DNA from: DLKC01 sp002478885
GTDB taxonomy: Bacteria > Bacteroidota > Bacteroidia > Chitinophagales > Chitinophagaceae
Assembly: GCA_046329585.1 (NCBI GenBank)
Contig: JAXLUI010000003.1
Location: forward strand, 372,001 to 436,000
Length of the DNA stretch: 64,000 nt
Direction of reading: 5' to 3'
Under the pieces are notes generated by a model, which saw only the letters and a list, made by a program, of their open reading frames with translations, was not told the origin of the DNA and searched no databases. The translations under genes were made by a program, and so were the position numbers. This document shows, piece after piece, positions 60,535-64,000 of the stretch (its first letter is position 1; each line of letters begins with the position of its first letter).

Positions 60535-63348
60535 TTATTGGTTCTCCGGTAACAAAACCGCCTTTACCACATTTTTATTGTCAAACAGCTTATTCGCCGT
60601 GGCTTTAATGTCATCTGTCGTAAGGGCATTTACTTTCTCTTCGTAGTTGAATATTTCCGCAGCGCTGTCGCCCTGGAAATAGATTCCCTGTAATTTGCCA
60701 CTCCAGTAACTGTTTTCCTTTATCTGCACTTTATACTGCTCGATCCAGGTCTTTTTCACTTTATCAAGATCAACCTGCTCTGGGCCATTGGCTTTTACTT
60801 TTTCAATTTCTGCTGCCGCAGCCTTTAACAGCGTATCAACATTCTGCGGACCGCATGGCAACTGCAGGAACAAAGAATAGTTACTATATGGATACTTGTT
60901 AAGCCCGCCAAAAATACCTCCGCCATAAATAGCGCCCATTTTTTCGCGCAGGTCTTCAATGATCTTTATATTCAGTATTTCGGTTAAAGCCTTTGCTTTG
61001 AAGGCAAGTTCGTCTGTATAAGCAATTTCACCCGAGTAAAATCCAATAATCAGCGCCTTTGGTTCTGTCCCTTTTTTTACCGTAAGGTCAACATTGCCTT
61101 TTACAGGCCTCACGCCGTTATCAGCAAACGCTGCCGGTTTGCCCTGTGAAGGCAGGCTACCAATATAAGTTGCCAGCAACGGTTTCATTTTTTCTATATC
61201 AATATTGCCGACAAAAATGAAATTGAAATCATTGGCATCAGCAAACTGCTCTTTAAAAATAGCGATGGAACGGTCGAGATTTATTTTATTGAAATCATCA
61301 GGCGTAGGAATGACTACCGGGGCCAAAGGATTTTTCTGGTAAACCACGTTGTAGAATGAATCTATAAAAACAGTCTGCGGGTCACTCATGGCAAACTGCA
61401 TAGACGATTGCTGCTTTTCTTTCCACGCATTGAACAATGCCTCATCTTTTCTTGGCGCTGTAAAATACAGGTTCAGCATTTGCAGCATGGTCTCTGCATC
61501 TTTCACGCTGCTGTTGCCGCTGAAGCCGGCACTTAACCCGCTTACCCTTGGCATTACGGCCGCTACTTTTCCGGCCATGTATTTCTGTAGGTCAACAGGC
61601 GAGAAATCGCCAATGCCCATGGTCTGTGCAATGGTAGAAGCATAGTTCGCACTGAACTTATCTTCCGCCGGGTACTTGCTTGTTCCGCCTTTATGGAAAG
61701 CAGTCATCACAATTTCATCATCTTTAAAATCGGTCGGCTTCAGTATTGCTTTCGCGCCGTTGGCAAAAGTAATTTCTGTTGTGCCAAGCTGTTCATTCTT
61801 CTGCTCTTTTACGATACTGCCGGGTTGCGGCTTTGTTTTCATCAACGTAGAAGCAACTGCTTTTTCTGCATAGGGTTTCACATCCGCCTTCATAGCGTTT
61901 TGGGCGAGTGCAAGCAGACCTGCATTATCCGGCAGTTGGTAGTTGCTCGATTCGGGACCCTGCAGGCTCACAAATATTTTATCATTCTGCTTCAGCGGTG
62001 CTGCAACATCATTCACCTCTTTCAATGTAATTCCGGGCATCATTTGTTTGTAATATTCAAACTCTTTGGCAATACCGGGCGATGGTTCCTGCTGAAGGAA
62101 CACTCTCGCATATTCTTCCACGTAATTGGATGATTCTGTTTTATCCCTGTTATTATAGGATTGTTCGATAGAAGCGATCTGTTGTTTCTTCGCACGCTCC
62201 AGTTCATTTTCGGTAAAGCCAAAACGCTTGGCTCTTTCGATCTCTGTCATCATCGAAACCAATGCTGAGTCGGGCCCGCCTTTTCCTGCAACTGCATAGG
62301 CAGAGAAATTCTCATACCCTCTTGCATAACCGCTAAAGCCTGCACCTGCAAAAAGAAACGGAGGATTTGCACTTCTTGTCAATTCAGCAAAACGTTGGTT
62401 GAGCAAACTTGTAAATAGATTTTTTACCAGGTAATCCCGGTAGTCCTTAAGCGTGGTTTCAACCTTGGAAGGCGCTGCAGGGTAATCGACCTGTACAAAA
62501 TAGTTGGTTGCTTCCTTGTCAGTAGCGATAACCGACTTACTCACTGTTCTTGCAGGGACTTTTGACATCGTCCGGGGCTTTTCTTTTGCCGGGTTAACAA
62601 GCCCGCCGAAATATTCCTTCACAAGCTTTTCCGTTGCGTTCACATCCACATCCCCTACAATGATTACTGCCATCAAATCCGGGCGGTAATAATCTTTGTA
62701 AAATCGCTTTACCACATCATAAGGCGCATTTTTTATAATACTGTCTTTACCTATCGGTAAACGATTGGCATATTTTGAACCCTCATATTGTAATGGGTAG
62801 ATCTTCCTGAACATACGGTCATCCGCGCCTTTTCCAAGACGGCTTTCCTCCAACACCACACCACGTTCGCCATCGATTTCATCATTGTCAAAACTTAAAC
62901 CGCCGGCCCAGTCCTGCAGTACCGTTAATCCACGGCGCAGGTTTGCGGTATCGCTCAGTGGCACAGGAAGAATATAAACCGTTTCATCAAAACCGGTATA
63001 AGCATTAAGATCGGCGCCGAATTCTATACCAAGCTTTTGCAGGAAATCCACCAGTTCATTCTTCTTGAAGTGTTTACTACCGTTAAAAGCCATGTGCTCG
63101 GTAAAATGCGCCAGGCCCTGCTGGTCATCTTCTTCAAGAATGGCACCTGCATTCACCGCAAGGCGCATCTCCACTTTATTTTCCGGCTTCTTATTCTGCC
63201 TGATATAATACGTAAGACCGTTGGCAAGCTTGCCCGTTTTTACGTTGCCATCAAAAGGTATTTTATCTGAAAGGTTTTGTGCAATTGCACTTGCCGTGAA
63301 TAGCGAAACAAAAACCAATACAAAGGTGTAGTTCAGTCTTTTTAGCAT
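60535..63348 (-). CDS. M16-family zinc metallopeptidase (pitrilysin-like)
   Basis: A 937-residue periplasmic protease with a signal peptide (about 1-20, ending SAIAQ). Two M16 halves: the active one has the inverted zinc motif HFTEH in GLAHFTEHMAFNGSKHF with a downstream Glu in ERGVVLEESR; the second half (about 500-937) is the inactive, chamber-forming partner. The ATG at 63348 is chosen since it starts a proper signal peptide; the ORF reaches 63396. A full consensus promoter lies 20-48 bp upstream. Confidence 0.92.
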   Translation of the reverse strand: MLKRLNYTFVLVFVSLFTASAIAQNLSDKIPFDGNVKTGKLANGLTYYIRQNKKPENKVEMRLAVNAGAILEEDDQQGLAHFTEHMAFNGSKHFKKNELVDFLQKLGIEFGADLNAYTGFDETVYILPVPLSDTANLRRGLTVLQDWAGGLSFDNDEIDGERGVVLEESRLGKGADDRMFRKIYPLQYEGSKYANRLPIGKDSIIKNAPYDVVKRFYKDYYRPDLMAVIIVGDVDVNATEKLVKEYFGGLVNPAKEKPRTMSKVPARTVSKSVIATDKEATNYFVQVDYPAAPSKVETTLKDYRDYLVKNLFTSLLNQRFAELTRSANPPFLFAGAGFSGYARGYENFSAYAVAGKGGPDSALVSMMTEIERAKRFGFTENELERAKKQQIASIEQSYNNRDKTESSNYVEEYARVFLQQEPSPGIAKEFEYYKQMMPGITLKEVNDVAAPLKQNDKIFVSLQGPESSNYQLPDNAGLLALAQNAMKADVKPYAEKAVASTLMKTKPQPGSIVKEQKNEQLGTTEITFANGAKAILKPTDFKDDEIVMTAFHKGGTSKYPAEDKFSANYASTIAQTMGIGDFSPVDLQKYMAGKVAAVMPRVSGLSAGFSGNSSVKDAETMLQMLNLYFTAPRKDEALFNAWKEKQQSSMQFAMSDPQTVFIDSFYNVVYQKNPLAPVVIPTPDDFNKINLDRSIAIFKEQFADANDFNFIFVGNIDIEKMKPLLATYIGSLPSQGKPAAFADNGVRPVKGNVDLTVKKGTEPKALIIGFYSGEIAYTDELAFKAKALTEILNIKIIEDLREKMGAIYGGGIFGGLNKYPYSNYSLFLQLPCGPQNVDTLLKAAAAEIEKVKANGPEQVDLDKVKKTWIEQYKVQIKENSYWSGKLQGIYFQGDSAAEIFNYEEKVNALTTDDIKATANKLFDNKNVVKAVLLPENQ

Positions 63349-63367
63349 AGAAGAGATTTTTGAGCGC

Positions 63368-63396
63368 CAAATATATCTCAAAAGCCTGTGCGGCAA
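63368..63396 (-). promoter_or_regulatory. Consensus promoter of the M16 peptidase gene
   Basis: On the minus strand TTG (63396-63394), 18 bp, then TATATTTG (63375-63368): an exact match to the Bacteroidota consensus TTG-N17-23-TANNTTTG. Transcription should start near 63361, 13 bp before the ATG. Confidence 0.65.
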
Positions 63397-63652
63397 TAAC
63401 TTTTATTAAAAACATAACAGTAAAATTGGTGCTGCTGGCCCATAGGCGGGATAAGTGATTTTTTTTGCACCCTGCTGCGGCAAAGTATGGAGCGCTGCTT
63501 GCGCTTGCCTCAGGGAAGGAACGATCCGGGGATCACACGCTTGTATTGCAGCATATAGGTCGGAAAGCCCGGAGTTCAAACGACCTGCATCAATCCATCA
63601 TTGCGGGAATGGTTTTCGGTCTTCTTCAGTGTCGCTGATTTAGGGGCTAATG

Positions 63653-63706
63653 GTACATGTGTGCGACCCAACAACAGCCTCATAGCAATTCTTTCGCAGG
63701 GCGCAT
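63653..63706 (+). repeat. A-type repeat upstream of the GH95 gene
   Basis: GTACATGTGTGCGACCCAA has one core change (GCGACCC), then CAACAGCCTCATAGC and tail TTTCGCAGGG. A worn partner faces it at about 63522-63545. Confidence 0.75.
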
Positions 63707-63774
63707 AAATAATCCACGACTAAAACAGGTTTAACTTTTATATCTGCATAAATTGCTGCATCAATCATCCATCC

Positions 63775-64000
63775 ATGAAATTTCTTTTAACGCTTGCTTT
63801 TACCCAGTTACTGTTTACATTTCTACCAGCGCAACCGGGCATGCAACTCTGGTATAAACAGCCCGCCGCTGTATGGACCGAAGCCTTGCCCATTGGCAAC
63901 GGCAGGTTGGGCGCTATGGTTTTTGGGGGCACCAGCAAAGAATTGCTGCAACTCAATGAAGCGACGCTGTGGGCGGGCGGCCCGGTGCAGACAAACGTGA
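63775..64000 (+). CDS. GH95-like glycoside hydrolase, N-terminal fragment cut by window edge
   Basis: Seventy-five residues from the ATG at 63775 to the window end, no stop. A signal peptide (about 1-19, ending LPAQP) is followed by LWYKQPAAVWTEALPIGNG, RLGAMVFGGTSKE and LLQLNEATLWAGGP, which match the start of family 95 glycosidases (alpha-L-fucosidase/galactosidase). The catalytic region is outside the window, so the activity is inferred. Confidence 0.8.
   Translation, partial: MKFLLTLAFTQLLFTFLPAQPGMQLWYKQPAAVWTEALPIGNGRLGAMVFGGTSKELLQLNEATLWAGGPVQTNV

Larger units (their letters stand above)
63349..63774. other. 426-bp divergent gap before the GH95 gene
   Basis: The gap contains the promoter of the M16 gene (63368-63396), a worn minus repeat near 63522-63545 and an A-type repeat at 63653-63706. 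TATATCTG just before the GH95 start (about 63740) is one mismatch from a -7 box. No further gene is seen. Confidence 0.7.

Noticed and set aside
1878..63706. The dispersed repeats as a CRISPR array
   Set aside because: Copies are on both strands, kilobases apart, separated by genes, and have no regular spacers or cas genes.
1878..63706. The dispersed repeats as ordinary transcription terminators
   Set aside because: Several lie upstream of starts (porX, rpoC, aminotransferase) or inside operons, many genes next to them have their own hairpin terminators, and a single copy has no strong stem with a T-run.

Overview
The window is a chromosomal segment of a Bacteroidota bacterium, most likely family Chitinophagaceae (the family is inference). 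Evidence: a fused lpxC-fabZ gene, the type IX secretion regulator PorX (response regulator plus PglZ domain), a secreted protein with a T9SS-type C-terminal domain, the Bacteroidota-type DUF4290 family, a batA-type aerotolerance cluster, and promoters matching TTG-N17-23-TANNTTTG. Both edges cut genes: a glutaryl-CoA dehydrogenase on the left and a GH95-like glycosidase on the right. No rRNA, tRNA, CRISPR array, phage or transposase gene was seen.

Layout. 1-5.1 kb: acyl-CoA dehydrogenase, shikimate kinase, DUF423 membrane protein, STAS protein, clpC. 5.2-8.4 kb: lipoprotein and D-lactate dehydrogenase, then a CXXCH protein with a T9SS tail. 8.6-14.3 kb (minus): HD hydrolase, lpxD, lpxC-fabZ, lpxA, ABC ATPase (lipid A synthesis). 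14.5-17.0 kb: porX and a DUF4290 protein with an RGG tail. 17-23.5 kb: PepSY-like protein, acpH-like gene, DUF2911, a large TolB/BamA-like protein, an MBL hydrolase. 23.7-27.5 kb (minus): LUD protein, AIG2 protein, lpxH, propeller protein, MscS channel. 27.7-31.2 kb: ftsH and rsfS, divergent from birA. 31.3-38.4 kb: mini-metallopeptidase, M28 peptidase, and the MoxR/DUF58/BatD-like/BatA cluster. 38.6-41.3 kb: a two-component system with two uncharacterised envelope proteins. 41.7-46.3 kb: rsgA, a small unknown gene, gamma-carbonic anhydrase, class III aminotransferase, outer-membrane barrel, LOG protein. 46.7-52.5 kb (minus): rpoC with no rpoB beside it, and a gene for only the C-terminal half of CarB. 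52.8-60.4 kb: epimerase, ABC transporter, nitroreductase, rsmI, purS, pssA, pepP, thioesterase. 60.5-64 kb: M16 peptidase and the GH95 start.

The most striking feature lies between the genes. A roughly 50-bp repeat recurs about 25 times clearly and several more times in decayed form, always outside the called coding regions. Its head is GTACAAGTGTGCGACGCAA and its tail is close to AAAAGCCGGC followed by an A-run. Many copies form head-to-head pairs about 150-170 bp long overall. In all five tight pairs one arm carries GCGACGC and the other GTGACAC, two versions of the same odd palindrome that differ by symmetric, symmetry-preserving changes. These elements sit inside clusters that are usually compact (lpxD/lpxC, moxR/DUF58), in front of rpoC, and around single genes. 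They look like a REP/BIME- or MITE-like family, with no mobilising enzyme in the window.

Other items worth checking: orphan rpoC preceded by a perfect 20-bp palindrome; the split carB; a 14-bp palindrome at an activator-like position in a promoter; octamer and inverted-repeat arrays at two promoters; and a small ORF with no normal start at 42.9 kb.
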